From: Desulfatirhabdium butyrativorans DSM 18734
GTDB lineage: Bacteria; Desulfobacterota; Desulfobacteria; Desulfobacterales; Desulfatirhabdiaceae
Length of the DNA stretch: 64,000 nt
Direction: 5' to 3'
Assembly (NCBI RefSeq): GCF_000429925.1
Contig: NZ_AUCU01000008.1
Coordinates: 141,877 to 205,876 of the forward strand
This document shows positions 37,274 to 45,942 of the stretch, piece by piece (position 1 is the first letter of the stretch; the number at the start of each line of letters is the position of its first letter). Under the pieces are notes generated by a model, which was given only the letters and a program-made list of their open reading frames with translations, did no database searches and was not told the DNA's origin. Position numbers and translations under genes: made by a program.

Positions 37274-38170
37274 TCATCTATGGGAAGGATTGGGTTGCTG
37301 GCAGTGGATGAAGATTTTGGTGGCCAGCTTGGCCGCCGTGAATTCCGAAACCTGGGTATGCGGAATTTTACTCAGCTCCGTGATGTCGGCGGCAACGACG
37401 TGCCGTTTTGCCCCGAGCTTCCGGATGAGGGTGACGGCCTGGCGGTAGCTCAGCCCTCCTGGCTCGGGCGTTCCGACTCCCGGCATGACGGCCGGATCGA
37501 GGCCGTCCAGATCGAAGGTCAGGTAGACGTTTTCGGGCAATCGATCGATTGCCTCATCCATCCAGGCATCGTTGAACGGATCGATCCGGGAAGCAAAAAA
37601 GGGCTGCAAGCCTCGCTCCTGGACATAACGGTATTCTTCGGGAGAAAACGACCGGATACCGACCTGGGCGGTTTTCAGACCCATGTCTTCTACGACACGC
37701 CGCATGACGCAGGCATGATTCAATGGGCTCCCGTTCCAGGTTTCCCGAAGATCGAGGTGGGCATCGATCTGAAGCACGCCAAGATTCGGCCAGATTTCGG
37801 CGGCTGCGCGAATCGGACCGATGGAAACCGCATGATCGCCTCCCAGGGAAAGCAGAAACCGCTTTTGTCGGAACACATCGAGGGCCTGCATGTACATCTG
37901 GGCAACGGCACAGACCGGATCGTCCGGATCGGGCCGGAAAGCATCGAGGGTATGGATGCCTGCCCGGCGCCAGTCCTGAAACGTTTCTTCATCCATCACT
38001 TCGAGCTGGGCGGAGGCTTCGAGCAGGTGAATCGGTCCTTCGACCGTTCCGGTGCCATAAGATACGGCATGCTCGTAACACAGCGGCAGAATCACGATCC
38101 CCGCATCTTCGATTCGGTCGACGCTGGCTCCTGCTTCCCCGAAGGATGGATGACCGTTTTTCGGTTTCAT
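37274..38170 (-). CDS. speB: Agmatinase
   Basis: The 298-residue ureohydrolase carries the manganese-binding motifs of agmatinase/arginase: LSLGGDHAVSIGPI (about 115), LQIDAHLDLRETWNGSPLNHACVMRR (about 140-165) and YLTFDLDGLDPAVMPGVGTPEPGGL (about 215-240). It would hydrolyse agmatine to putrescine and urea. The pyruvoyl-dependent arginine decarboxylase gene lies 54 bp upstream on the same strand, so the two enzymes together make putrescine from arginine. That neighbour supports agmatine over arginine or guanidinobutyrate as substrate. Confidence 0.92.
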   Translation of the reverse strand: MKPKNGHPSFGEAGASVDRIEDAGIVILPLCYEHAVSYGTGTVEGPIHLLEASAQLEVMDEETFQDWRRAGIHTLDAFRPDPDDPVCAVAQMYMQALDVFRQKRFLLSLGGDHAVSIGPIRAAAEIWPNLGVLQIDAHLDLRETWNGSPLNHACVMRRVVEDMGLKTAQVGIRSFSPEEYRYVQERGLQPFFASRIDPFNDAWMDEAIDRLPENVYLTFDLDGLDPAVMPGVGTPEPGGLSYRQAVTLIRKLGAKRHVVAADITELSKIPHTQVSEFTAAKLATKIFIHCQQPNPSHR

Positions 38171-38224
38171 ATGTGCTTCCGATGCAACAATGTCCTGTCT
38201 CGATCAAAACTGCCGTCAATCCGT

Positions 38225-38770
38225 TTACATGACCAGAATGGCCGCCGCAAGAACCGTTGTCCACAGGTTTCCTTCGGCACCCAGTGCACCCTGACTGATA
38301 TTGATGGACTTGACGATTTTGCCGGACATTTTGTAAACTTCCCGTCGTTCGTCATAGTCCTTGTCGGCATCGAACTCGATGCCAAGGGTGTTGGCCAGCA
38401 TGGTGGCCGCCAGATCCTCCGCATATTCGCCGGCTTCGATTTCGGTTTGCCCGAAGCCGTGGTGTTCGGAAAGGTAGCCATATCGCCCTTTTTCGGCAGG
38501 CAGGGCCAGGCCGATGCTTGCAACGATTCTTCTGCCCGGTTCGCATATCTGTTCTCTGGCCATGACACAGTGGGTGATTTCTCCCGGTTCCAGCAGATCG
38601 CTTCCCCTGTCAATATCGATGATATTGCAGTAAGGCGGAAAAATGGAGGAAACGGTCACCAGGTTCAGGTGAGCGATACGGGCTTCCCGTAAGGCGTTCT
38701 CAAAAGAGGAAAGCTTTTCCTTGGCGATTCCTATTCCCCTGGTAAAGAACATATACCGTGGTACAGACAT
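38225..38770 (-). CDS. Pyruvoyl-dependent arginine decarboxylase
   Basis: The start ATG at 38770 is preceded by GGGAGGG; a longer reading to 38878 is rejected. The protein has 181 residues, like the archaeal/bacterial PvlArgDC. The self-cleavage site lies in [16 protein letters not shown] (about 39-53), where the second Ser of VSS becomes the pyruvoyl group. The Glu of the active site is probably in [19 protein letters not shown]. It decarboxylates arginine to agmatine, the substrate of the agmatinase encoded just downstream. Final step of a two-gene polyamine route. Confidence 0.93.
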   Translation of the reverse strand: MSVPRYMFFTRGIGIAKEKLSSFENALREARIAHLNLVTVSSIFPPYCNIIDIDRGSDLLEPGEITHCVMAREQICEPGRRIVASIGLALPAEKGRYGYLSEHHGFGQTEIEAGEYAEDLAATMLANTLGIEFDADKDYDERREVYKMSGKIVKSINISQGALGAEGNLWTTVLAAAILVM

Positions 38771-39001
38771 TGATCGACCCTCCCAGCAGAAAAAATGCAG
38801 CCCCACCGGCTGTACACATATCGGCATCCGGATCGGACGCCAGAAAACCACGGAAAAATAATGGAAAACGAGCGGCATGTCAAAAAAAAACTGATTCGGA
38901 TGAAAAACTCAGGCCGACTGACGGGGAACGGAGCCGGACAGGATCCATTCTTCATATGTGCGCGGATCAGAAAATCAACCTCCTGAAGTGGGATTACAAC
39001 C

Positions 39002-39307
39002 GTGCGTATTCCTCTGGATTTGAGCCATCACTGTGTCGAAACCGCCATGAAACACCAGTTCGAAAAGCAACTCGGCCGTTATTTTTCCGATGCGGCAGCC
39101 CGAAATGAACTCGAACCGTTGCTGGACGCCATGAGTGATATACTGGCGACTTGGGACTTTCCCTATCTGAGATCCGCATTCCCGGCGCTTTCCGGAGGCG
39201 CTGCAACACCGGTATTTCTGGTGCTTCCGGAGGATGATTCGTCGCCCTTCCTCGAAGTTTCGGAGAAAAGGATCGATCCCCTGCTGCGCCATCCGGCACC
39301 TGTATAG
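39002..39307 (+). CDS. Hypothetical protein, 101 residues
   Basis: Open frame from GTG 39002 to 39307 with believable protein composition (CVETAMKHQFEKQLGRYFSD, LLDAMSDILATWDFPYLRSAF, LVLPEDDSSPFLEVSEKRID). It looks like a small acidic protein. No strong ribosome-binding site is seen before the GTG; the in-frame ATG at 39047 is an alternative start. No family recognised. It is convergent with the gene at 39344 and divergent from the decarboxylase. Confidence 0.45.
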   Translation: MRIPLDLSHHCVETAMKHQFEKQLGRYFSDAAARNELEPLLDAMSDILATWDFPYLRSAFPALSGGAATPVFLVLPEDDSSPFLEVSEKRIDPLLRHPAPV

Positions 39308-39343
39308 CGCTTGTGAACGGAAAACCTCCGCTGCGAAACGGCG

Positions 39344-40102
39344 CTACTGCTTCTCCTGCAGCGTAAAGCGCCAACTGCAGTACCACTCTTGCGGATGGGC
39401 ATCGGGCGGGCATCCAATGCATTCCGTTTGAATCCGGGAATCGATGGAACGGGCAAAACCGGTATATTCCACAAGACCGCCGGATTTGCAGGGGTAATCC
39501 TGCAGTCCTTTGCGTTTTCGCGCCGATTGCACACGGCAGTCGTTCATCTGGAACACCAGGCTGTTATCGTTTTCCCAAACGAAGGACTGCACGTTGATCC
39601 GGGCATAGAGCCGCAGGCCCAGAGCCTGTTGCAAGCCTTCCAGACCCGCGTTTTCCGGCAGGTGCAGCAAGCGCTTGATGGCCCAGGCTTCCACCGGAGA
39701 AAACCGGCCCCAGCAACTGTCGTTGCATCGTTTGGCATCATTCATACCATGCTGGAATTCGATGGCCTGAAACCACACCCCGTCATTGGCCAGCCAGTTT
39801 GCGGCAACGGCATCCAGAAGTCCGAGTATACGCTCTTTGGTCATATCGAGCAGCGCCTGTGGAATACCCTGCTGTACCGGGAAACCAAGCGTTTTCGAAA
39901 GCCGGTTCATCTGGATGGGGAGCCCCCGGTCAAAGGCCGTTCCGAGCGCTTCGAGAGCCTTTTCCTGGCCCATCTGATGCCATACCTCGTTGAACCACAA
40001 TGCATAATGCACCACGATGCGATGCATGAAATCCACGACAAGACCCGCAAGTTCCTGGTTGTCCATCCGTTCGATGGGCGAAGTTGTGATAGCCTCTGGC
40101 AT
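39344..40102 (-). CDS. Cys-rich hypothetical protein, DUF6125-like
   Basis: A 252-residue soluble protein. The N-terminal two thirds are helical (ELAGLVVDFMHRIVVHYALWFNEVWHQMG). The C-terminal third holds clustered cysteines in the order NDCRVQSARKRKG, DYPCKSGG, ECIGCPPD, WYCSW, suggesting a metal or Fe-S site. I associate this with the DUF6125 family and, more weakly, with L-2-amino-thiazoline-4-carboxylate hydrolase-like proteins; both from memory. AAGGGATC lies upstream of the ATG. It stands alone between convergent genes. Confidence 0.65.
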   Translation of the reverse strand: MPEAITTSPIERMDNQELAGLVVDFMHRIVVHYALWFNEVWHQMGQEKALEALGTAFDRGLPIQMNRLSKTLGFPVQQGIPQALLDMTKERILGLLDAVAANWLANDGVWFQAIEFQHGMNDAKRCNDSCWGRFSPVEAWAIKRLLHLPENAGLEGLQQALGLRLYARINVQSFVWENDNSLVFQMNDCRVQSARKRKGLQDYPCKSGGLVEYTGFARSIDSRIQTECIGCPPDAHPQEWYCSWRFTLQEKQ

Positions 40103-40157
40103 GATCCCTTGTCCTCTTTTTTATCGTGAAAATACATCAGTGGTCATTGGTTAGCCT

Positions 40158-40185
40158 GTAGGGGCGACCGGCCGGTCGCCCCTAC
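40158..40185. repeat. Repeat B, perfect palindrome
   Basis: GTAGGGGCGACCGG and CCGGTCGCCCCTAC form a perfect 28-bp palindrome, followed by GAGTCCCTGCGAATGCCTTGGTCTG and GCATCTGCCGGAATGACGAC as in the copies at 17585 and 21536. It lies between two minus-strand genes. Confidence 0.9.
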
Positions 40186-40359
40186 GAGTCCCTGCGAATG
40201 CCTTGGTCTGTATTACCGCATCTGCCGGAATGACGACCGAATTGTCATCTCCGGGGGCGGCGATACCGCCATGAGCATTTATATTACCCGGGGCGCGACG
40301 CTTCGCCCCCCTGCAACCGACCTTCAGGCTCCTGCCTGAAAACATCTTTCCGGTAGCGA

Positions 40360-41499
40360 TTACATTGTTCCCCAATCGGCCGGAAGTTTCTGATCTGGCT
40401 TTTCGCCAAATTTTTCCTTCAATTTCTTCAGCCCGGGCCGTGCATACTGGGGGTGTCCCTGTTTCTGGGTCCTGCCGTTCACCACGGCCTCCGAGCGAAG
40501 CCTTCGACCGATGGTCTTTTCCATCATCTTGCCGAGCCACAGCACCCGGTCCACATTATATCCGTGTTCGATGCCCATTTCATCGATCTGAACGAGGGTG
40601 TCTTCCAGGCAGACCAGGCCGACATAGCGCGGATCATCGTAATAATAGTCGCCCGTTCCTTTGGTGGGGCAATCGTCGAGGAAATTGGCCGGCTGGCCGC
40701 CCAACCCGCCGAGCGTGCATTCGAAATGGGTAATTCCCGCCTGAAGAGCCGCCAGGATCGATGCGGAGGCCATCCGTTTGGTTTCGTGAAAATGGGCGAT
40801 GTGCAGATTCGGGTCGGGCATGGCGTCGAGAACCATCGAATAGTACCGATACACTTCGGCCGCAGAAGCGCTTCCGTCATGGTCGGCATGTTCGATGTCA
40901 TGTGCGCCGATGGAAAGCCATCGCCTGGAGAACTCCACGGCATCTTTTAGCTCCGTCGCGCCGCCGATGGGACTGCCCCAGATGGTGCTGACCGTTCCGC
41001 ACATTTTCATGCCGGCATCGTTGCATTTTCGGATACAACGCTCGGCCTCCTTCCAGTAATCGGGAAGGGTCGTTCCGGAATTGGCGAAATGGTGCTGCTC
41101 TTCGGTGGAGACCATCATGAGCAGCCGGTCCGGGCCGATGCCTTTCTGTTTCAATGCAATGGCCCGATCCACGGCGCCTTCCCGGATCGTTACCGCCGTA
41201 AAACAGATGTCTTCGTATTTGATCCCTTTTTTGGCGCATCGATTCTTGAATGCATCGCTTCGAGCATGGGTCAAAAGCTGTTCGGCATCCCGAAATTGCG
41301 GCATCAGGTAGGGATTGCCCAGGTTGGTGATTTCGATGTTGCGGCACCCGGCCATAATCATTTCTTCCATGTAAAAAATCTTGGCTGCGGTCGAAATGAA
41401 TTTTTCTTCGTGCTGGAAGCCATCGCGAACGGTAATGTCTCCGATCGTCACTTTCCGGGGCATGCGGGGGAAAATCTTCCAGTAATCGTACTCGGTCAT
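40360..41499 (-). CDS. HMG-CoA lyase-like DRE-TIM metallolyase
   Basis: The 379-residue protein has the HMGL/pyruvate carboxyltransferase barrel: ITVRDGFQHEEKF (D and the RDG motif), CRNIEITNLGNP, IEHADHDGSASAAEVYRYY, AHFHETKRMASASILAAL (metal-binding HxH) and LGGLGGQPANFLDDCPTKG. In true HMG-CoA lyase the GLGGCPYA motif carries the catalytic Cys; here Gln replaces it (GLGGQPAN), so the reaction may differ. It follows a methylglutaconyl-CoA hydratase-like gene and an acyl-CoA dehydrogenase on the same strand, a set that fits the end of leucine or branched acyl-CoA breakdown. Confidence 0.8.
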   Translation of the reverse strand: MTEYDYWKIFPRMPRKVTIGDITVRDGFQHEEKFISTAAKIFYMEEMIMAGCRNIEITNLGNPYLMPQFRDAEQLLTHARSDAFKNRCAKKGIKYEDICFTAVTIREGAVDRAIALKQKGIGPDRLLMMVSTEEQHHFANSGTTLPDYWKEAERCIRKCNDAGMKMCGTVSTIWGSPIGGATELKDAVEFSRRWLSIGAHDIEHADHDGSASAAEVYRYYSMVLDAMPDPNLHIAHFHETKRMASASILAALQAGITHFECTLGGLGGQPANFLDDCPTKGTGDYYYDDPRYVGLVCLEDTLVQIDEMGIEHGYNVDRVLWLGKMMEKTIGRRLRSEAVVNGRTQKQGHPQYARPGLKKLKEKFGEKPDQKLPADWGTM

Positions 41500-41697
41500 G
41501 GCGGTCAGATTCCTTTCTACGGTTCAAGGTTGCGCATTACAGGTTGACGGTTACAGGATGCAGGTTATCGATTGATGGGACTTCGACGCCGGAGCGCCGG
41601 ACGTCACTCTGCCAATGAATGTGCGTGTCGGGAGCATGACATTCGCTCTGGGAAACGGTACCCCCCAACGGTTTCCTGACTCCCGACGGTGAATCGG

Positions 41698-42480
41698 TCA
41701 TTCCCCTCTATAGACAGGCTTTCGCTTTTCCTGAAAAGCGGCAAGTCCTTCGAGTCTGTCCTTGGTGGGGATACAGACCCAGTATGCATTCGATTCAATG
41801 GCCAGCCCGGTGTTCAGATCGGTTTCCATGCCATAATTGATGGCGTATTTTGCCTGTTCGATGGCGATGGGCCCGGTTTCACAGATCATGGCAGCCATCT
41901 TTCCGGCCTCATCCAGCAGGGCTTCGGGTTTGACCACATGATTGGCCAGACCGATCGCAAGCGCCTCAGCGGCGCCGATGCGTTTTCCGGTAAAGATGAG
42001 TTCCTTGGCCTTGCCTTTGCCGACAAGCCGGGGAAGCCGCTGGGTCCCGCCCGCACCGGGAATGATGGCCAGACGGGTTTCGGTCAGGCCCATCGTTGCG
42101 GTTTCGGAAACGATCCGAATGTCCGAGGCCAGCGCAAGCTCCGTGCCGCCGCCAAGCGCAATGCCGTTTACCGCCGCAATGACGGGTTTGTTCAGGTTTT
42201 CGATTTCCGAAAACAAGGTCCGGATCGTCAGGATGTATTCCTTGACCTGGAGCGGCGCCAGGGTTCTGCGTTCCTTGAGGTCCGCTCCGGAGCAAAAGGC
42301 CTTCTCTCCTGCCCCGGTGATGATGACCACCCGGACTTCGGGCTGAAAGCGAATGGCACCGATTTCTTTGCGCAAGGCATGGAGCAGATCGAAATTCAGG
42401 GAATTCATTACTTCGGGCCGGTTCAGGGTCAAGCGGCAAACACCGTCCGAAAACGATTTGATCAGGATTTCTTCTGTCAT
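41698..42480 (-). CDS. Enoyl-CoA hydratase, methylglutaconyl-CoA hydratase-like
   Basis: A 260-residue crotonase. The oxyanion-hole segment is KAFCSGADLKE; the two catalytic glutamates are in NGIALGGGTELALASDIRI and MGLTETRLAIIPGAGGTQRLPR. The C-terminal stretch (AINYGMETDLNTGLAIES and IPTKDRLEGLAAFQEKR) is closely like animal AUH, the 3-methylglutaconyl-CoA hydratase of leucine degradation, rather than generic enoyl-CoA hydratases. GAGGAAA precedes the ATG. It lies between the acyl-CoA dehydrogenase and the HMG-CoA lyase-like gene, matching the pathway order, though no methylcrotonyl-CoA carboxylase is present here. Confidence 0.88.
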   Translation of the reverse strand: MTEEILIKSFSDGVCRLTLNRPEVMNSLNFDLLHALRKEIGAIRFQPEVRVVIITGAGEKAFCSGADLKERRTLAPLQVKEYILTIRTLFSEIENLNKPVIAAVNGIALGGGTELALASDIRIVSETATMGLTETRLAIIPGAGGTQRLPRLVGKGKAKELIFTGKRIGAAEALAIGLANHVVKPEALLDEAGKMAAMICETGPIAIEQAKYAINYGMETDLNTGLAIESNAYWVCIPTKDRLEGLAAFQEKRKPVYRGE

Positions 42481-42538
42481 GGTCCCGTTTTCCTCTCTGT
42501 AAGTGGGATGGGTTGCAGGTAAGCCCGTTTTCGAAGCC

Positions 42539-43687
42539 TCAGCATCCGATGTATCGTGAAATGACCAGCCGCTGGACTTCGGATGTCCCTTCTCCGATTT
42601 CGAGCAGTTTGTGATCCCGATAAAAGCGCTCGACGTTATAGTCTTTCATCAGGCCGTATCCGCCATGGATCTGAACGGCGTGATCCGCCACCCTGCCCAT
42701 CATCTCGGAGCAGAAAAGCTTCGCCATTGCGGCCTCTTTTTCGAAAGGCCTCTTGTGGTTGCGCAACCAGCAGGCTTTGTAGAGCAGATTCCGGCCGCAT
42801 TCGATATCGACGGCGCAGTCGGCCAGCTTGAAGGCGACGGCCTGGAATTTGCTGATGGGCTGACCGAATTGCTCCCGCTGTTTGGCATAGCTGAGGGCTG
42901 CATCGTAGGCCCCCTGGGCGCCTCCGAGACCCATCGCGGCGATGGAAAGCCTTCCGCCGTCGAGGGTTTTCAGCATCTGGTGAAAACCGTCTCCTTGTTT
43001 GCCGAGGATGTTTTCGGGGGGTACCCGGACATCGTCGAAATAGAGCTCGGCCGTGTTGGACGCCCGCCACATCATTTTCTTGTGCATGGGAACGGCCCGA
43101 AACCCCGGGGTTCCCTTCTCCACGATGAAACAGGTGTATTCGGGTCTGCCGTTGGGTCTGGTGCCGGTGACGGCCTGCACCGTGACGCCCATGGTCAGGT
43201 CGTTGGCCGCGTTCGTGATGAAAATCTTCGATCCGTTGATGACCCAGTGGGTGCCGTCGAATACAGCTGTCGTCCGGCTGCCGCCGGCATCCGATCCGGC
43301 TGTGGGTTCCGTCAGCCCGAATCCCCAGAGGCCTTTTCCGCTGCACAGGGTCGGCAGGTACTTGTGTTTCTGTTCTTCCGTGCCAAAATAATAAATCGGC
43401 CCGATACCGAGGGAATTCCCGGCGGCGATGGTCGCTGCCTGGGAACCGTCTACCCGTGCGACCTCCTCGACGGCAATGATGTAGGACAGATAATCCATCC
43501 CCTGCCCGCCGTAGGTTTCCGGGACGAACATCCCAAAAAGGCCGATTTCGCCCATCCGGATGGTGATTTCCGAAGAAAACTCTTCTTTTTCATCCAGTTC
43601 TCCCGCAATGGGAGCGATGACCTTCTGGGCGAATTTTCGGACTTCCTTGCGAATCATTTCCTGTTCGGGTGTCAGATCAAAATCCAA
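42539..43687 (-). CDS. Acyl-CoA dehydrogenase
   Basis: I place the start at TTG 43687 because AGGAGG lies just upstream and the family N-terminus (LDFDLTPEQEMIRKEVRKFA) begins there; a frame extension to 43861 has no family likeness. The 382-residue protein has the FAD-binding GFGLTEPTAGSDAGGSRTTA, the flavin/substrate region KMMWRASNTAELYFDDVRVP, and the C-terminal HKLLEIGEGTSEVQRLVISRYI with the glutamate that acts as base in short-chain enzymes (isovaleryl-CoA dehydrogenases have another residue there). It oxidises acyl-CoA to enoyl-CoA, passing electrons to ETF, as first step of this operon. Confidence 0.92.
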   Translation of the reverse strand: MDFDLTPEQEMIRKEVRKFAQKVIAPIAGELDEKEEFSSEITIRMGEIGLFGMFVPETYGGQGMDYLSYIIAVEEVARVDGSQAATIAAGNSLGIGPIYYFGTEEQKHKYLPTLCSGKGLWGFGLTEPTAGSDAGGSRTTAVFDGTHWVINGSKIFITNAANDLTMGVTVQAVTGTRPNGRPEYTCFIVEKGTPGFRAVPMHKKMMWRASNTAELYFDDVRVPPENILGKQGDGFHQMLKTLDGGRLSIAAMGLGGAQGAYDAALSYAKQREQFGQPISKFQAVAFKLADCAVDIECGRNLLYKACWLRNHKRPFEKEAAMAKLFCSEMMGRVADHAVQIHGGYGLMKDYNVERFYRDHKLLEIGEGTSEVQRLVISRYIGC

Positions 43688-44128
43688 CGTGGCCTCCTCT
43701 GATCGGTTTTCTGCCGGGTTGATGGTCGTCAGCAAGATCGATGGAAATGCAAAGGCTGAAAATTTCAGCGCTACAATATAGCCTTGCCTACGAGTAAACG
43801 CAATCGCATTCATTTTCAAGAAGGAAATGCAGTGGGGGAGGTCGGCACGCTTATGGGGCACTTACGAGGCGATTGCAAAAGTTCTTCTGTGCCATGCCAA
43901 GCCGGTGGTCAGGAGGCAGGATGCCAGAGGCGGGAGGAATCCAGAACGTAGATCTACGCTGGACCTCGTAGGGGCGACCGGCCGGTCGCCCCTACAGGCC
44001 ACGTTGATGAACACGACAAATGCTCAAGGCGGAGTTGCCTCCCCCCGGGAATAAAAAATAGGCGAAAAATCTACTGCCGACTGCCGACTGCCGACTGCCC
44101 ACTGTCCACTGTCCGCAGGGCGGCTGTC
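43688..44128. repeat. 441-bp gap: repeats C/B/D, no gene
   Basis: GCGATTGCAAAAGTTCTTCTGTG (about 43870) begins a repeat C-type element; GGCGGGAGGAATCCAGAAC (43930-43948) is its inner part; a perfect repeat B palindrome follows (43968-43995). A D tract of CTGCCGACTGCC units turning into CACTGTCCACTGTCC lies at 44073-44118 and abuts the next gene. Nothing coding is seen. Confidence 0.8.
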
Positions 44129-45721
44129 TCAGAAAATCGGCTGGAATCGTTTCATCCAGTCGAGGAGTTCGGGTTCTGCGGGTAACGGCATGGTATCGGG
44201 AAGATTCATGTCTTCCGGATGGTGTTCGATGGCGCGAATCAGGGCATCGACAACCTGGGGGTCGAGGGTTTTGCCGGCCATCTGCCGGAGTTTGGTCATG
44301 GCTTCCCGCAGGGATATGGCCTGGATATAGGCCCTGCCGGAAATCATGGTTTCAAAGCAGTCGCAAGCCGCCAGAATTCTGGCTCCCAGCGGGATGGCAT
44401 CACCTCGAAGCCCTTCCGGATAACCGCTGCCGTCGTAGCGTTCATGGTGGTATTTCACCAGCGCAACGATGTCTTTCAGGAAAGCGAGCGGTTGCAGGAT
44501 GGCGGCGCCGATCTGCGGATGCTTCTGGATGGCCGCATATTCCCTGGTGTTCAGCATCCCCAGTTTGTTCAGGTGCTGGTCCCGGATGCCGATTTTCCCG
44601 ATATCGTGGAGCAATCCGGCGCGATAGAGGCGTTCCGCCTCTTTGTCGTTCAATCCGAATTCCAGGGCCGTCATCCGGCAATAGGTGGCGACCTTCAACG
44701 AATGGCCGTGGGTTGTGGCATCCTTTGCCTCGATGGCCAGAGCGAGCCCTTCGATGGTCTGGCGAAAGGTGTCGATCATGTTGCGGTCGTAGCGCATGGC
44801 GCGCTGAAGCGCCAGCGCCCCCTGTTCGGCAAGGGCTTTCAGGAAATCGATTTCCCGTTTGGCTGGCCGCTTGATCTGCCCGAAATAGACGGCAAGAATG
44901 CCGCGATATTCGTCCACGATGGAAACCGGCACGCCGACGATGGAGCGTACCCGCTTTTTCCCGAGCCGCTCCAGATCCGGAATCCGGGGCTCGTAGCGGG
45001 CGTCCTCGATCAGCACCGGATCGGTGCCGCACTGGCCAAATAAGCTGCAGAGCGTCTGGTAATCGACCGATGCGAGACTGGCGTAGGAAAATCCATGCAT
45101 GGCCGAGTTGTCGATCCGCCGGTGTTCTTCATTGACGATCCAGAAAATGCAACCTTTGGCAGCCATGGCTTCCGCAGCCTGCTGAACGATGGTCTGCAGA
45201 ATGGTTTGAATATCTTCCCCGCAGTGAATGGCGGCGCTGACGTTTCGAAACACGTCGAAATATCGGCTGTAACGCCATGCCACACGAATCGCCGCCCCAT
45301 GGGTGTCCAATACCGATTGAAGTGCTTTGCAGCAGCCGTCGCAGTCGATACCCGAAGAGACATCCAGCAAAAGCAGCATCACCCACTGGCCGGCATGCTG
45401 CACCAGCGGGACAATCAGACAGGAGATCGGACGGCCTGCAGCATCGGGCAGGACAATCGCTCCCGGCTCTTCCAGCAGGCAATCGGAGATACGGGCGTTC
45501 AGGATCTGCGCAAGCGCATCGCTTTCGTCCGGTTTCAGACCGGCGGTTTGCAATGGCTTCACCGTAAAGGGCATCATGCCGATCTGAAACAGCATGGTGC
45601 CCCGGGCGGAAAACGCGTTTGCCAGGTGCCCGGCGAATGCCTGAAGAACCTCGAGGACATCCCGGCCGTCATCGAGGTTTCGATTCATTTCCAGAAGGGT
45701 GCTGGTCAGTGTTTGGATCAT
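44129..45721 (-). CDS. GAF plus HD-GYP domain phosphodiesterase
   Basis: A 530-residue protein. Residues 1-150 form an unrecognised sensor region; about 155-300 a GAF domain (TILQTIVQQAAEAMAAKGCIFWIVNEEHRRID); about 325-500 an HD-GYP domain with LLHDIGKIGI, the signature HHERYDGSGYPEGLRGDAIP and GARILAACDCFETMISGR. HD-GYP proteins usually hydrolyse cyclic di-GMP and so favour motility over biofilm; the metal-binding residues appear complete. The GAF domain suggests ligand or redox control. No receiver domain is present. Confidence 0.9.
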   Translation of the reverse strand: MIQTLTSTLLEMNRNLDDGRDVLEVLQAFAGHLANAFSARGTMLFQIGMMPFTVKPLQTAGLKPDESDALAQILNARISDCLLEEPGAIVLPDAAGRPISCLIVPLVQHAGQWVMLLLLDVSSGIDCDGCCKALQSVLDTHGAAIRVAWRYSRYFDVFRNVSAAIHCGEDIQTILQTIVQQAAEAMAAKGCIFWIVNEEHRRIDNSAMHGFSYASLASVDYQTLCSLFGQCGTDPVLIEDARYEPRIPDLERLGKKRVRSIVGVPVSIVDEYRGILAVYFGQIKRPAKREIDFLKALAEQGALALQRAMRYDRNMIDTFRQTIEGLALAIEAKDATTHGHSLKVATYCRMTALEFGLNDKEAERLYRAGLLHDIGKIGIRDQHLNKLGMLNTREYAAIQKHPQIGAAILQPLAFLKDIVALVKYHHERYDGSGYPEGLRGDAIPLGARILAACDCFETMISGRAYIQAISLREAMTKLRQMAGKTLDPQVVDALIRAIEHHPEDMNLPDTMPLPAEPELLDWMKRFQPIF

Positions 45722-45730
45722 CGCTTATAT

Positions 45731-45935
45731 GTTCGTGGCTGAACGGAAACCCCGTTTATTACCGACCTGAGCCGGAGGGCAGGCGGATTTTCGATACAGC
45801 GGGAAGCTGACAGATTCTGGACCCCTCCTGCCAGAGGCAGGATTTCGGCCGAGTGACGAACCCCACTGCCAACGGTTTTCACGGTAAATGTTCATGGAGC
45901 CCTGCTCCGAATACGTGATTTCCGTTCAGACATGA
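45731..45935. repeat. Repeat A-like element with inserted repeat C
   Basis: GGCTGAACGGAAACCCCG opens near 45734 and ATTTCCGTTCAGAC closes near 45934, in inverted orientation, enclosing CCTGAGCCGGAGGGCAGG (A arm) and CTGGACCCCTCCTGCCAGAGGCAGG (C type). Another case of one repeat within another. Confidence 0.7.
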
Positions 45936-45942
45936 GGCTATG

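Noticed and set aside
43688..43861. Upstream extension of the acyl-CoA dehydrogenase
   Set aside because: No family similarity before LDFDLTPEQ; AGGAGG precedes the TTG at 43687.
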